DNA of 64,000 bases. It comes from Clostridia bacterium (lineage in GTDB: Bacteria > Bacillota > Clostridia > Oscillospirales > Acutalibacteraceae). A program made the translations under genes and the position numbers. The DNA is taken from assembly GCA_900755895.1 (NCBI GenBank), contig CAAEIG010000104.1, forward strand, positions 62,001 to 126,000, given 5' to 3'. The notes under the pieces were generated by a model. The model was not told where the DNA came from, ran no database searches, and was given only the letters and a program-made list of their open reading frames with translations. Positions 14,812-24,344 of the stretch are shown piece by piece; positions within the stretch are counted from its first letter, which is position 1, and the number at the start of each line of letters is the position of its first letter.

Positions 14812-17800
14812 ATGGTAACACGGGTATTTGTCGAGAAAAAACAGGGGTACAACATCGAGGCCCAGCAGATGCTGGCAGACCTGCGGGGCAACCTGGGTCT
14901 GCAGGGTCTGCAGGAAGTGCGCATCCTCAACCGGTATGACGTCTCCGGACTTTCAGAGGAACAGTTCGCCGCTGCGGCACGGACCGTCCTCTCCGAGCCT
15001 ACCATGGACGCTGTCTACGGCGAGGAGTTCCGTCTGCCGGAGGAGTACCAGGTCTTCGCCATGGAATACCTTCCCGGACAGTATGACCAGCGGGCTGACT
15101 CCGCCGCTCAGTGCGTTCAGCTGCTCACCCAGGGCGAGCGTCCTGCGGTGGCCACTGCCAAGGTCATTGGCCTCAAGGGCAGCGTGTCCGCCGAGGAATT
15201 TGACAAGGTCAAGCACTACCTGATCAACCCGGTGGAGAGCCGGGAAGCCTCCATGGACAAGCCCCAGACGCTGGAGATGCAGGCGGACCGCCCTGCGGAC
15301 GTGGCGCGTGTCACGGGCTTTACCAGCTGGGACCAGGCTCAGATGCAGGAGTACTTCAACTCCATGGGCTTTGCCATGACCCTGTCCGACCTGGAGTTCT
15401 GCCGGGACTACTTCCGGGATGAGGAGCATCGGGATCCCACCGTCACCGAGCTGCGGGTGATCGACACCTACTGGAGCGACCACTGCCGCCACACCACCTT
15501 CCTCACCCGCCTGAATAAAATCGACGTGGAGCAGGGTGCTCTCAGCGCTGCCGTGGAAAAGGCTCTGAAGGATTACCTCTCCCTGCGGGAAGAGCTGTAC
15601 GTGGGCAAGGACAAGCCCGTCTCCCTGATGGACATGGCCACCATCGGCGGCAAGTACCTGCGCAAGAAGGGCCTGGTGCCCGACCTGGACGAGAGCGAGG
15701 AGATCAACGCCTGCTCCATCGAGGCCCCGGTGACCATTGACGGCAAAACCGAGACCTGGCTGATCCAGTTCAAAAACGAGACCCACAACCATCCCACCGA
15801 GATCGAGCCCTTCGGCGGCGCAGCCACCTGCCTGGGCGGCGCCATCCGGGACCCCCTGTCCGGACGCTCCTACGTGTACCAGGCCATGCGCGTCACCGGC
15901 AGCGGCGACCCCACTGTTCCCTTTGAAAAGACACTCCACGGCAAGCTGCCCAGCCGGAAGATCACCACTGGCGCTGCCGCAGGCTACTCCTCCTACGGCA
16001 ACCAGATCGGCCTTGCCACCGGTCAGGTCACCGAGCTGTACGACCCCGGATACGTGGCAAAGCGCTTGGAGATCGGCGCGGTGATCGGCGCCTCCCCCAA
16101 GGCCAATGTCCGCCGGGAAGAACCCGTCCCCGGGGACGTGATCGTGCTGCTGGGCGGAGCCACCGGCCGTGACGGCATCGGCGGCGCCACCGGCTCCAGC
16201 AAGGCCCACACTGAGAAAAGCGTGGAGGTCTGCGGCGCCGAGGTGCAGAAGGGCAATCCCCCCACCGAGCGGAAACTCCAGCGGCTGTTCCGGGACCCCA
16301 GCGTATCCACCCTCATCAAGCGGTGCAATGACTTCGGCGCTGGCGGCGTATGCGTGGCCATCGGCGAGCTGGCCCCCGGCCTGGAGATCGACTTGAACCA
16401 GGTGCCCAAGAAGTACGAGGGCTTGGACGGCACTGAACTGGCCATCTCCGAATCCCAGGAGCGCATGGCTGTGGTGCTGGATCCCAAAGACGTGGAGACC
16501 TTCCAGGAGAAGGCTCGGGAAGAAAACCTGGACGCCACCGTGGTGGCCGTGGTCACCGAAGAGCCCCGGCTGAAGATGGAGTGGCGGGGAGATCAGGTGG
16601 TCAACCTGTCCCGTGCCTTCCTGGACACCAACGGCGTCACCCAGAACGCTGAGGCGGAAATCACTGCGCCCCAGGGCGACAGCTACCGCAAGTCCGTGCC
16701 CGCCTGTCTGGAGGGCATGAAGGGCGTCCAGGCTTTGAAGGCCAACCTGGCCCGGCTGGAGGTCTGCTGCCAGAAGGGTCTTTCCGAGCGGTTTGACGCC
16801 AGTATCGGCGCTGCCACGGTGCTGATGCCCTTCGCTGGCCGGTATCAGTTGACCCCCGAAGAGGCCATGGTGGCCAAGATCCCCCTGCTCCACGGGGAGA
16901 CCGATGACGCCACTGCTATGAGCTACGGCTACATCCCCGGCGTGGCCCGGTACTCCCCCTTTGAGGGCGCTGCCTACGCCGTGGTGGAGAGCCTCTCCAA
17001 GCTGGCTGCCGTGGGCGCGGACCCCCTAAAGGCCCGGCTCACCTTCCAGGAGTACTTTGAGAGACTGCACGATGTGCCCTCCCGCTGGGGCAAGCCCGCT
17101 GCGGCTCTGCTGGGCGCTTTGGAAGCTCAGCTGGGTATGGGGCTGCCTTCCATCGGCGGTAAGGACAGCATGTCCGGCTCCTTTGAGAGCCTGGATGTTC
17201 CCCCCACTCTGGTGAGCTTTGCCGTGTCCATGACCAAGGCCAGCCGGACCCTCTCCGCTGGGGTGAAGGATCCCGGCGCTACATTGGTGCTGCTGCCCAT
17301 CCCCGAGGACGAGAACGGTATGCCCAACTGGGAAGCTTTGAAGGCGTACTACCGCGCCGTGCTGCTGCATATAGAATTGGGAGACATCGTCTCTGCCGGC
17401 GTGGTCCGAGAGGGCGGAGCCGCTGCCACAGTGCTGCGGATGTGCTTCGGCGAGAAGATGGGCTTCCGCTTTGCCGAGGGCCTGTCCCAGGAGACCCTGT
17501 ACGCACCTCAGGAGGGCGCGTTGGTAGTGGAGCTGTCCAGCGAGGCAGACCTGTCTATGGATCCCGCCCTGGCCCCCGTTGTCCTGGGTCACACCACCAG
17601 CAAGGAGGATGTGAAGCTGGAGGGCGAAAAGATCGCCCTGGAAGAGCTCACTGCCGCCTGGATGGGCACTCTGGAGAAGATCTTCCCCAACAAGGCTCAC
17701 GAAGTGCCGGTCACCAAGGACGTGCCTCTGTACACCCAACGAGAGGGCAAGGCTCCTGCCATCAAGGTTGCCAAACCCCGGGTGTTTATCCCTGCCTTCC

Positions 17801-18570
17801 CCGGCACCAACTGTGAAATCGACTCTGCCCGTGCCTTTGAAAAGGCCGGCGCTGAGACTGAGATCCTGGTGGTAAAGAACCTGTCCGTCTCCGACATTGA
17901 GGAGACCATCGACCGGATGGAAAAGGCCATCCGCCGTGCCCAGATCATCATGATCCCCGGCGGCTTCTCCGGCGGCGACGAGCCCGAGGGCTCCGGCAAG
18001 TTCATCGCCACCACCTTCCGCAATCCCAAGATCGCCCAGGCTGTCACCGATCTGCTGGAGACCCGGGATGGCCTGATGCTGGGTATCTGCAACGGCTTCC
18101 AGGCTCTGATCAAGCTGGGCCTGGTGCCCTACGGCAAGATCACCGAGCCCAAGGAGGACGATCCCACCCTGACCTTCAACACTCTGGGCCGCCACGTGTC
18201 CCGGATGGTCTACACCAGAATCACCAGCGTCAAGTCCCCCTGGATGGCTGGCGTCAGCGCTGGGGATATCCACGCGGTGCCCGTGTCCCACGGCGAGGGC
18301 CGCTTTGTGGCTGACGAGAAGACCCTGCAGGCTTTGATGGAAAACGGTCAGATCGCCACCCAGTACGTGGATCCCCATGGCTCGGTCAGCGGCGACATCC
18401 TTTGGAACCCCAACGGCTCTGTGTGCGCCATCGAAGGCATCACCAGCCCCGACGGCCGAGTGCTGGGCAAGATGGGCCACTCCGAGCGCAAGGGCCACAA
18501 CCTCTATAAGAATGTTCCCGGCGAGAAGGATCAGAAGCTCTTTGAGAGCGGCGTGAAGTACTTTAAATAA
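14812..18570 (+). CDS. purL: Phosphoribosylformylglycinamidine synthase, single-chain type
   Basis: A 1252-residue enzyme for step 4 of purine synthesis (FGAR + glutamine + ATP to FGAM). An N-terminal PurS-like segment (about 1-90) comes first. Then come the two PurM-like ATP domains (DTYWSDHCRHTTF, FKNETHNHPTEIEPFGGAAT, GGKDSMSGSF). The C-terminal glutamine amidotransferase has PAFPGTNCEIDSARAFEKAG and the nucleophile Cys in LGICNGFQAL, about 180 residues from the end. It is the large one-chain form, not the Bacillus PurS/PurL/PurQ complex. The ATG at 14812 follows AGGTGG; codons upstream in frame lack conservation. alr follows after 18 nt. Confidence 0.97.
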   Translation: MVTRVFVEKKQGYNIEAQQMLADLRGNLGLQGLQEVRILNRYDVSGLSEEQFAAAARTVLSEPTMDAVYGEEFRLPEEYQVFAMEYLPGQYDQRADSAAQCVQLLTQGERPAVATAKVIGLKGSVSAEEFDKVKHYLINPVESREASMDKPQTLEMQADRPADVARVTGFTSWDQAQMQEYFNSMGFAMTLSDLEFCRDYFRDEEHRDPTVTELRVIDTYWSDHCRHTTFLTRLNKIDVEQGALSAAVEKALKDYLSLREELYVGKDKPVSLMDMATIGGKYLRKKGLVPDLDESEEINACSIEAPVTIDGKTETWLIQFKNETHNHPTEIEPFGGAATCLGGAIRDPLSGRSYVYQAMRVTGSGDPTVPFEKTLHGKLPSRKITTGAAAGYSSYGNQIGLATGQVTELYDPGYVAKRLEIGAVIGASPKANVRREEPVPGDVIVLLGGATGRDGIGGATGSSKAHTEKSVEVCGAEVQKGNPPTERKLQRLFRDPSVSTLIKRCNDFGAGGVCVAIGELAPGLEIDLNQVPKKYEGLDGTELAISESQERMAVVLDPKDVETFQEKAREENLDATVVAVVTEEPRLKMEWRGDQVVNLSRAFLDTNGVTQNAEAEITAPQGDSYRKSVPACLEGMKGVQALKANLARLEVCCQKGLSERFDASIGAATVLMPFAGRYQLTPEEAMVAKIPLLHGETDDATAMSYGYIPGVARYSPFEGAAYAVVESLSKLAAVGADPLKARLTFQEYFERLHDVPSRWGKPAAALLGALEAQLGMGLPSIGGKDSMSGSFESLDVPPTLVSFAVSMTKASRTLSAGVKDPGATLVLLPIPEDENGMPNWEALKAYYRAVLLHIELGDIVSAGVVREGGAAATVLRMCFGEKMGFRFAEGLSQETLYAPQEGALVVELSSEADLSMDPALAPVVLGHTTSKEDVKLEGEKIALEELTAAWMGTLEKIFPNKAHEVPVTKDVPLYTQREGKAPAIKVAKPRVFIPAFPGTNCEIDSARAFEKAGAETEILVVKNLSVSDIEETIDRMEKAIRRAQIIMIPGGFSGGDEPEGSGKFIATTFRNPKIAQAVTDLLETRDGLMLGICNGFQALIKLGLVPYGKITEPKEDDPTLTFNTLGRHVSRMVYTRITSVKSPWMAGVSAGDIHAVPVSHGEGRFVADEKTLQALMENGQIATQYVDPHGSVSGDILWNPNGSVCAIEGITSPDGRVLGKMGHSERKGHNLYKNVPGEKDQKLFESGVKYFK

Positions 18571-18588
18571 GCAAAGGACCTATTTCCT

Positions 18589-19791
18589 ATGAAAGAGATA
18601 TTGCGTAGAACCTGGGCGGAAATTGACTTGGACGCTCTGGCCCGGGACTTCCGGGCGGTGCGGCAGGCCGCCAACGCTCAAGCCAAGGTGTGCTGTGTGG
18701 TCAAGGCCGATGCCTATGGCCACGGGGCAGTGCGCATGGCCCGGGAGTTTGAAGAACTGGGGGCGGACTGGTTTGCCGTCTCCAATCTGGAGGAGGCGCT
18801 GCAGCTGCGGCTGGGGCAGATCCAAAAACCTGTTCTGGTGCTGGGCTATACGCCTCCTGAGGAGGCTGCCGCTCTGGCAAAGTATCACATCTCCCAGTGT
18901 GTGTACAGCTTGGAATACGCCAAAGAGCTGTCCCACTACGCGGTGGAGGCCGGAGTCACAGTGAAGATCCACGTGAAGATCGACACCGGTATGAGCCGCT
19001 TGGGCTTCTACTATCAGGACATCAGCCGGGACGAGGCCACGGTGCAGGAGGTCAAGGCCGCCTGCACCCTGCCGGGCCTGTATCCCGAGGGGATCTTCAC
19101 CCACTTTGCCGTCTCCGACGAGGGCAAGGAGGGCGATGCCTTCACCATGCGGCAGTTCGGCTGCTTCAAGGAGATGATTGAATCCCTGCTGCGGGAGGAC
19201 GTCTCCTTTGAGGTGCGCCACTGCGCCAACTCCGCCGCAGTGTTTGATTATCCCCTCTCCCACCTGGATATGGTGCGGGCGGGCATCGTCATCTACGGGC
19301 TGTACCCCTCCGGAGAGCTGCGCAGCCGCCCGGACCTGACCCCCGTGCTCTCCCTGAAATCCGTGGTGTCCCATATCAAAACGGTAAAGCCCGGAGCCAC
19401 CATCAGCTATGGCCGGAAGTTCACCGCCGACCACGAAATGAAAGTTGCCACGGTCCCTGTAGGCTACGCTGACGGCTATCCCAGAATCCTCTCCGCCAAG
19501 GGCGCTCAGGTGCTCATCGGCGGAAAGCGCTGCACCATCCTGGGCAGGATCTGCATGGATCAGCTGATGGCCGACGTCAGCGACCTCCCGGAGGTCCAGG
19601 TGGGCGACATTGTCACCCTCATCGGCCGGGACGGTCAAGAGGCAATCTCCGCCGACGAGCTGGCCTCTTTGGAGGGCAGCATCAATTACGAGGTGGTTTG
19701 CGGCCTGTCCAAGCGAGTGCCTCGGGTCTATCTGAAGCACGGCAAAGTGGACAGTATTTATAACGCCCTCTTGGGGGAGGAAGACCGGTAA
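18589..19791 (+). CDS. alr: Alanine racemase
   Basis: A 400-residue PLP enzyme that makes D-alanine for peptidoglycan. VVKADAYGHGA carries the PLP lysine (Lys39) and VGYADGYPR the catalytic tyrosine of the second base. CMDQLMADV and DIVTLIG are further family signatures. Length is close to the usual 370-390. It starts 18 nt after purL with AAAGGA about 10 nt upstream, so purL and alr are probably co-transcribed. That pairing of a purine gene with a cell-wall gene has no obvious functional logic. Confidence 0.96.
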   Translation: MKEILRRTWAEIDLDALARDFRAVRQAANAQAKVCCVVKADAYGHGAVRMAREFEELGADWFAVSNLEEALQLRLGQIQKPVLVLGYTPPEEAAALAKYHISQCVYSLEYAKELSHYAVEAGVTVKIHVKIDTGMSRLGFYYQDISRDEATVQEVKAACTLPGLYPEGIFTHFAVSDEGKEGDAFTMRQFGCFKEMIESLLREDVSFEVRHCANSAAVFDYPLSHLDMVRAGIVIYGLYPSGELRSRPDLTPVLSLKSVVSHIKTVKPGATISYGRKFTADHEMKVATVPVGYADGYPRILSAKGAQVLIGGKRCTILGRICMDQLMADVSDLPEVQVGDIVTLIGRDGQEAISADELASLEGSINYEVVCGLSKRVPRVYLKHGKVDSIYNALLGEEDR

Positions 19792-19917
19792 CGGCAGCCC
19801 TCAGAGCATGCTCTCACGGGGAAGCAACTACAAAAGGCTATCTCTGTGGAGCAGTTGGGCTTTTCCGATTTGTTTAAATCCGCAAGGACGTTTCATCAAA
19901 AGAAAGGAAGATGCAAC

Positions 19918-20766
19918 ATGAAGAAAATCGGCAGCGGCAAGGTTCGGGAGATCTACGAAGTCTCCGACAAGGAGCTTGTCATCTACACCACCGACCGGGT
20001 TTCCGCATTCGACGTGATCCTGCCCACCCCCGTTCCGGACAAGGGCCGGGTGCTCAACCAGCTGTCCCTGATGTGGTTTGACCTGACCAAGGATATTGTG
20101 GCAAACCATGTGGTCTCCATTGACCCCAAGGAAATGCCCGAGGAGTTCTCCAAGGAGGAGTACAAGGACCGGGTCATGCTGGTGAAAAAGCTGAAGATGC
20201 TCCCCTATGAGTTTATCATCCGGGGCTACATGTTCGGCTCCATGTGGAAGGCTTACAAGGCTGGAGAGCCCTTCTGCGGCCAGGTCATCACCGGAGATTA
20301 CCAGCTGGCTCAGAAGCTGGAGCGTCCCATCCTGACCCCCTCCACCAAGGCCACCGAGGGCCATGACGAGTACAGCGTCACCCATGAAGGCATGGTGAAG
20401 GACCTGGGCGAGGAGCTGACCCGTCAGCTGGAAGAGACCTGCCTGAAGGTCTATGAGACCTGCTTTGACTACGCTGAGAAGCGGGGCATCCTCATTGCTG
20501 ACACCAAGCTGGAGTTCGGCCTGGACGAGGACGGCAAGCTGGTGCTGGCGGACGAAGTGCTCACTCCCGATTCCAGCCGTTTCTGGAACAAGGCCGAGTA
20601 CCAGGTGGGCACCTCTCCCCTGAGCTACGACAAGCAGTATCTCCGGGATTGGCTCACCGAGAACCACCTGGACGGCGTGACTCCGCCTCCCCAGCTGCCC
20701 GAGGACGTGGTGGCCAAGACTCGGGATAAGTACCTGGAGTGCCTGGATCTGCTGGTGACAAAATAA
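19918..20766 (+). CDS. purC: SAICAR synthetase (phosphoribosylaminoimidazole-succinocarboxamide synthase)
   Basis: A 282-residue enzyme joining CAIR and aspartate in purine synthesis. KVREIYEV at the N-terminus binds ATP; EFIIRGYMFGSMWKAY, LIADTKLEFG and DEVLTPDSSRFW are the conserved signatures. The ATG at 19918 has AAAGGAAG upstream; the 24-codon extension ahead of it has no family similarity. The 126-nt gap after alr has no clear terminator, so it may belong to the purL-alr unit. Its stop codon runs into a hairpin repeat. Confidence 0.96.
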   Translation: MKKIGSGKVREIYEVSDKELVIYTTDRVSAFDVILPTPVPDKGRVLNQLSLMWFDLTKDIVANHVVSIDPKEMPEEFSKEEYKDRVMLVKKLKMLPYEFIIRGYMFGSMWKAYKAGEPFCGQVITGDYQLAQKLERPILTPSTKATEGHDEYSVTHEGMVKDLGEELTRQLEETCLKVYETCFDYAEKRGILIADTKLEFGLDEDGKLVLADEVLTPDSSRFWNKAEYQVGTSPLSYDKQYLRDWLTENHLDGVTPPPQLPEDVVAKTRDKYLECLDLLVTK

Positions 20767-20935
20767 ACGAAAAAGTTTTGCAGTACGTCCGAAGGACGTA
20801 CTTACCTTCTTTCAAAAGCTTGCAGAGCACGAGACAGCGTCTCGCGACCTTAACCCCGGCGCAGCCGGGAAAAGAAAAAGTTGGAAACCGGGTGCGGCGA
20901 CACAACGTGTCGTAGCCCGGTTTCCTACTTTTTCG
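20767..20935 (+). repeat. Stop-codon-linked hairpin repeat, copy 3
   Basis: Begins at the purC stop with ACGAAAAAGTTTT, then AGTACGTCC/GGACGTACT, CTTTCAAAAG, GAGAC/GTCTC, CGACCTTAACCCCGGCGCAGCCGGG, and a large GAAACCGGG...CCCGGTTTC stem enclosing GACAC/GTGTC. This last part is shared with the tandem copies near 42.6 kb. Confidence 0.7.
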
Positions 20936-20956
20936 CAGAAACTACCCCAAAACCAC

Positions 20957-20997
20957 AAAAAGCAGCCTCTCTCACTTAGGGAACAGGCTGCTTTTTT
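20957..20997. terminator. Bidirectional terminator between purC and ridA
   Basis: AAAAAGCAGCCT...AGGCTGCTTTTTT: T-runs follow the stem in both directions, serving the convergent purC and ridA genes. Confidence 0.85.
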
Positions 20998-21021
20998 CAT
21001 CAGATCTAGTGAGCCGGGAGA

Positions 21022-21486
21022 TTACTCCTCCACCTCGAAGAGTGCTTCGGTCTCCACGGGCATATTCAAGGGCAGGGCGCTGACACCCACAGCAGAACGG
21101 CTGGGAGTACCGACCTCCTCGCCAAACAGCTGGATCAGCAGCTCGGTGCCGCCGTTGGCCACCTGGGGCTGGGCGTAGAAATCGGGGGTAGAAGCCACAA
21201 AGCAGGTGACCTTTACCACGTTCTTCACCTTGTCCAGGTCGCCGATCTCCCGCTTGAGCACTGCCAGCACATTGAGCATGGAGTTCTTGGCGTACTCGTA
21301 GCCCTGCTCAGCGGTGACATCCTTGCCCAGGCAGCCGGTGATGGGTTCCCCGATGGAAGGGCCGCAACCGGAAATGAAATACAGGCCCTGGGCGAACTTC
21401 TTAGCCGGGGCATAGGATCCGGCCTTGGCGGGGGGTGTGGGCAGGCTCAGGCCCAGCTCCTGGAGTTTTTCTTCAATCTTGCTCAT
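21022..21486 (-). CDS. RidA/YjgF-family protein
   Basis: A 154-residue member of the RidA superfamily (longer YjgF subgroup). GTPSRSAVGVSALPLNMPVETE contains the arginine that in RidA binds the carboxylate of enamine/imine intermediates, and VTCFVAS is a core strand. Classic RidA hydrolyses 2-aminoacrylate; this subgroup is less well studied and is often annotated as deaminase or of unknown function. GAAAGGAAG precedes the ATG at 21486. Single gene with its own promoter. Confidence 0.88.
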   Translation of the reverse strand: MSKIEEKLQELGLSLPTPPAKAGSYAPAKKFAQGLYFISGCGPSIGEPITGCLGKDVTAEQGYEYAKNSMLNVLAVLKREIGDLDKVKNVVKVTCFVASTPDFYAQPQVANGGTELLIQLFGEEVGTPSRSAVGVSALPLNMPVETEALFEVEE

Positions 21487-21533
21487 GGGAATCTTCCTTT
21501 CTAAAAAGAAGTATATAGCGTTTCTATTTATAG

Positions 21534-21542
21534 AGTATAGCA
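21534..21542 (-). promoter_or_regulatory. Extended -10 promoter of ridA
   Basis: Minus strand TGC-TATACT (21534-21542), about 48 nt before the start; the -35 is poor. Confidence 0.55.
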
Positions 21543-21591
21543 TGTTTTGGAGGAATTTGGTAGGGCATTTTTGGGGAAAAGAAACCACAAA

Positions 21592-21636
21592 CAAAAAACC
21601 CGGCTACTGCCCTGGGGGCGTAGGAGCCGGGTTTTA
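21592..21636. terminator. Strong symmetrical hairpin upstream of ridA
   Basis: AAAACCCGGCT...AGGAGCCGGGTTTT with T/A runs on both sides; possible bidirectional terminator isolating ridA from the ligase repeat region. Confidence 0.55.
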
Positions 21637-21639
21637 CTT

Positions 21640-21990
21640 GTTTATCGCCACGCTTTGTGTGCCTCGGTGCGGGAGGGCCGCGTCTTGCCCTATGCGCTAC
21701 GCGCCGTGCGGGCAATGGCGCTGGTTTTCTTTCCGGCTGCGCCGGGGGTAAGGGCGGAGGGTACTGCTTGCGCCAAATCTTTCAGCAAGGGGGCCGCTCG
21801 CGGGCTATCGCCTGCGGTCTCGCCTGCCGACTCGGTCAGCGCTGAACGCTCCCCACTGGGGAGCAGCGCCGCGTGCGCCCTGCTCGCTGCTTTTGTTTTC
21901 GGCTGCGCCGCGTTAAGGTCGTGGGGCGCTGCCCCACACCCCGCAGCCTTTGAAAAGGCTGGCGAAACTTTTTCGCCGCTTCGCGGGTTT
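21640..21990 (-). repeat. Stop-codon-linked hairpin repeat, copy 4 (long form)
   Basis: On the minus strand the ligase stop at 21991 continues into GCGGCGAAAAAGTTTCGCC, the hairpin CAGCCTTTTCAAAGGCTG, GGGGCAGCGCCCC, CGACCTTAACGCGGCGCAGCCG, and then a series of GC-rich palindromes to about 21640. No gene is seen here. Confidence 0.6.
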
Positions 21991-24279
21991 TTAGCCCTTC
22001 AGCTCCACACGGCGGATCTTACCGGAGATGGTCTTGGGCAGGTCATCCCGGAACTCCACGATGCGGGGATATTTATAGGGAGCGGTATTCTTCTTCACGT
22101 AGTTCTGGATCTCTTTCTTCAGCTCCTCGCTCTTCTCGGTGCCCTTAGTCAGCACAATGATAGCCTTGACCACCTGGCCGCGGACCGGATCGGGGGCGCT
22201 GGTGACGGCGCACTCCAACACATAGGGCAGCTCCATGATGACGCTCTCGATCTCGAAGGGCCCGATGCGGTAGCCGGAGGACTTAATCACATCGTCGGTA
22301 CGGCCCACGTACCAGAAGTAGCCGTCCTCATCCCGCCAAGCGGTGTCTCCGGTGTGGTAGATGCCCTCGTCCCAGGCTTCCTTGGTCTTTTCCTCGTCCT
22401 GATAATAGCCCATGAACAAACCGCAGGGAGTACCCTTGCCCGTGCGGACCACGATCTCGCCGGTCTCACCCACAGGAGCGGGAGTACCATCGGGCAGGAG
22501 GATATCCACATCATACAGGGGGCTGGGCACGCCCATGGAACCGGGCTTGGGCACCGTGCCCACGGGATTGTAGATGGTCAGGGTGGTTTCGGTCTGGCCG
22601 AAGCCCTCCATCAAGGACATACCCGTAGCCCGCTTCCACTGCTCATACACCTCGGGGTTCAATGCCTCACCGGCGGTGGTGGAATACTCAATGGAGGACA
22701 GGTCGTACTTGCTCAGATCCTCCTTGATGAAGAACCGGTACATGGTAGGCGGAGCGCAGAAGGTGGTGATGTGGTACTTCTGGAACATGGGCAGGATGTC
22801 GTGGGCATCGAACTTGTCAAAGTCATAGGTGAAGATGGCGGCCTCGTTCATCCACTGACCGTAATACTTGCCCCACAGAGCCTTGCCCCAGCCAGTATCG
22901 GAAATGGTGAAGTGCAGCCCCTCGGGGTTCACATTGTGCCAATACTTGGCAGTGATGTAGTGGCCCAGGGCGTACTTATAGTTGTGCTCGGCGATCTTGG
23001 GATAGCCGGTGGTTCCGGAGGTGAAGAACATCAGCATGGGATCGCTGCCGCAGGGAGCGTCCGGCTTCCGCTCATAGGTGTCGGGGAAGGCCTCCACTTC
23101 CTTGTCGAAGTCATGCCATCCCAGACGGTTCTCGCCCACCATGATCTTCACCTTCAGGGTTTCACTGTTCTGGGCGGCCTTTTCCGCCTCGTCAGCCACC
23201 TGGCCGTCAGAGGTACACAGGATAGCCTTTACTCCAGCTGCCTTGAAGCGGTAATCGAAGTCATGCTCCATCAGCAAATTGGTGGCGGGGATGATCACCG
23301 CGCCCATCTTGTGGAGAGCAGTGATGACAAACCAGAACTGATAGTGGCGCTTGAGCACCACCATTACCCGGTCACCCCGCTGGATGCCCAAACTCTCCAA
23401 GTAATTGGCGGTCTTGGAGGACCAACGACTGATGTCGGAGAAGGTGAACCGGCGCTCCACCTTATCCCGGGACACATGGAGCATAGCCAGCTTATCCGGA
23501 GATTTCTCCGCCAGCTTGTCCACAATGTCAAAGGCGAAGTTGAACTTCTCCTCGTTGGTGAACTGAATGCCGTTCAAGATGCCGTTTTCGTCCAGGGTGG
23601 TTTTGACAAAGGGCGTGGAAACCGTCTCACGGTCCTGACGGGCCAGCTTGGCATCGATCAGTTTCTGGAACCGGTCCTGCTCGGGGGCAAACTCCTCAGC
23701 GCCCTTGAGGACGATAGCGTAGATCTGGCACTCCTCCCCCTCGGTGGCGATCATGCCGTGAGGAGTGGCGGAGTTGTAATAGATGGAGTCGCCCTCATGG
23801 AGCACCTCCACGTGGTTGCCCACCTGCATCTTCATGGCACCCTTGACCACGATGTCGAACTCCTGGCCCACATGGGTGGACAGCTTGATGGCAACGTTCT
23901 GTTCAGCCTCGGAATAGGGCATGGTGACGAAGAAAGGCTCAGCAGTCTTGTTCTTGAACAGGGGAGCCATGTTCAGGTATTTAAAGCCCTGCCGGCGGGT
24001 GATGGGCAATCCGTCGCCCTTGCGGTTGATGGTGAAGGTGGACAGGGTGGGGGATACGCCCTTGATCAGGTCGGTGGGGTCGATGCCAAACCGGATGGCG
24101 CACTTGTAGATAAAGGTGAAGCTGAAATCCCGCTCACCGGCTTCGCACTGCTGGTACTCCTCCTTGGAGACCCCGGTACATTTGGCCATTTCCTCCTCGG
24201 AAAGGCCGGTGATCTCTCGCATGGTGCGGATGCGCTCCGCCACCTCGGCAAGCTGTGTTTTCAAATCGGTTTTTTCCAT
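21991..24279 (-). CDS. HTH-cupin-AMP-dependent acyl-CoA synthetase fusion
   Basis: A 762-residue protein in three parts. Residues about 12-68 are an XRE-type helix-turn-helix (MREITGLSEEEMAKCTGVSK). Residues about 105-195 are a cupin (VGQEFDIVVKGAMKM, LHEGDSIYYNSATPHGM). From about 225 on there is a complete adenylate-forming ligase with the P-loop MFFTSGTTGYPK, the FGQTETT motif, the hinge YFWYVGRTDDVIKSSGYRIG and the catalytic lysine in PKTISGKIRR. The first two parts alone would be an XRE-cupin regulator, so the protein may sense the acid or acyl-adenylate it makes, or bind DNA. The ligase half resembles medium-chain/acetyl-CoA synthetases; the acid is unknown. It is preceded by a T-box leader. 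Start at 24279 with AAAGGAG. Confidence 0.88.
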   Translation of the reverse strand: MEKTDLKTQLAEVAERIRTMREITGLSEEEMAKCTGVSKEEYQQCEAGERDFSFTFIYKCAIRFGIDPTDLIKGVSPTLSTFTINRKGDGLPITRRQGFKYLNMAPLFKNKTAEPFFVTMPYSEAEQNVAIKLSTHVGQEFDIVVKGAMKMQVGNHVEVLHEGDSIYYNSATPHGMIATEGEECQIYAIVLKGAEEFAPEQDRFQKLIDAKLARQDRETVSTPFVKTTLDENGILNGIQFTNEEKFNFAFDIVDKLAEKSPDKLAMLHVSRDKVERRFTFSDISRWSSKTANYLESLGIQRGDRVMVVLKRHYQFWFVITALHKMGAVIIPATNLLMEHDFDYRFKAAGVKAILCTSDGQVADEAEKAAQNSETLKVKIMVGENRLGWHDFDKEVEAFPDTYERKPDAPCGSDPMLMFFTSGTTGYPKIAEHNYKYALGHYITAKYWHNVNPEGLHFTISDTGWGKALWGKYYGQWMNEAAIFTYDFDKFDAHDILPMFQKYHITTFCAPPTMYRFFIKEDLSKYDLSSIEYSTTAGEALNPEVYEQWKRATGMSLMEGFGQTETTLTIYNPVGTVPKPGSMGVPSPLYDVDILLPDGTPAPVGETGEIVVRTGKGTPCGLFMGYYQDEEKTKEAWDEGIYHTGDTAWRDEDGYFWYVGRTDDVIKSSGYRIGPFEIESVIMELPYVLECAVTSAPDPVRGQVVKAIIVLTKGTEKSEELKKEIQNYVKKNTAPYKYPRIVEFRDDLPKTISGKIRRVELKG

Positions 24280-24344
24280 GGATCTGCTCCTTTCTGGGTA
24301 ATCATCCGGCGCTGGGTTCCGAAACTTCACTGTTTAGTATGCAA

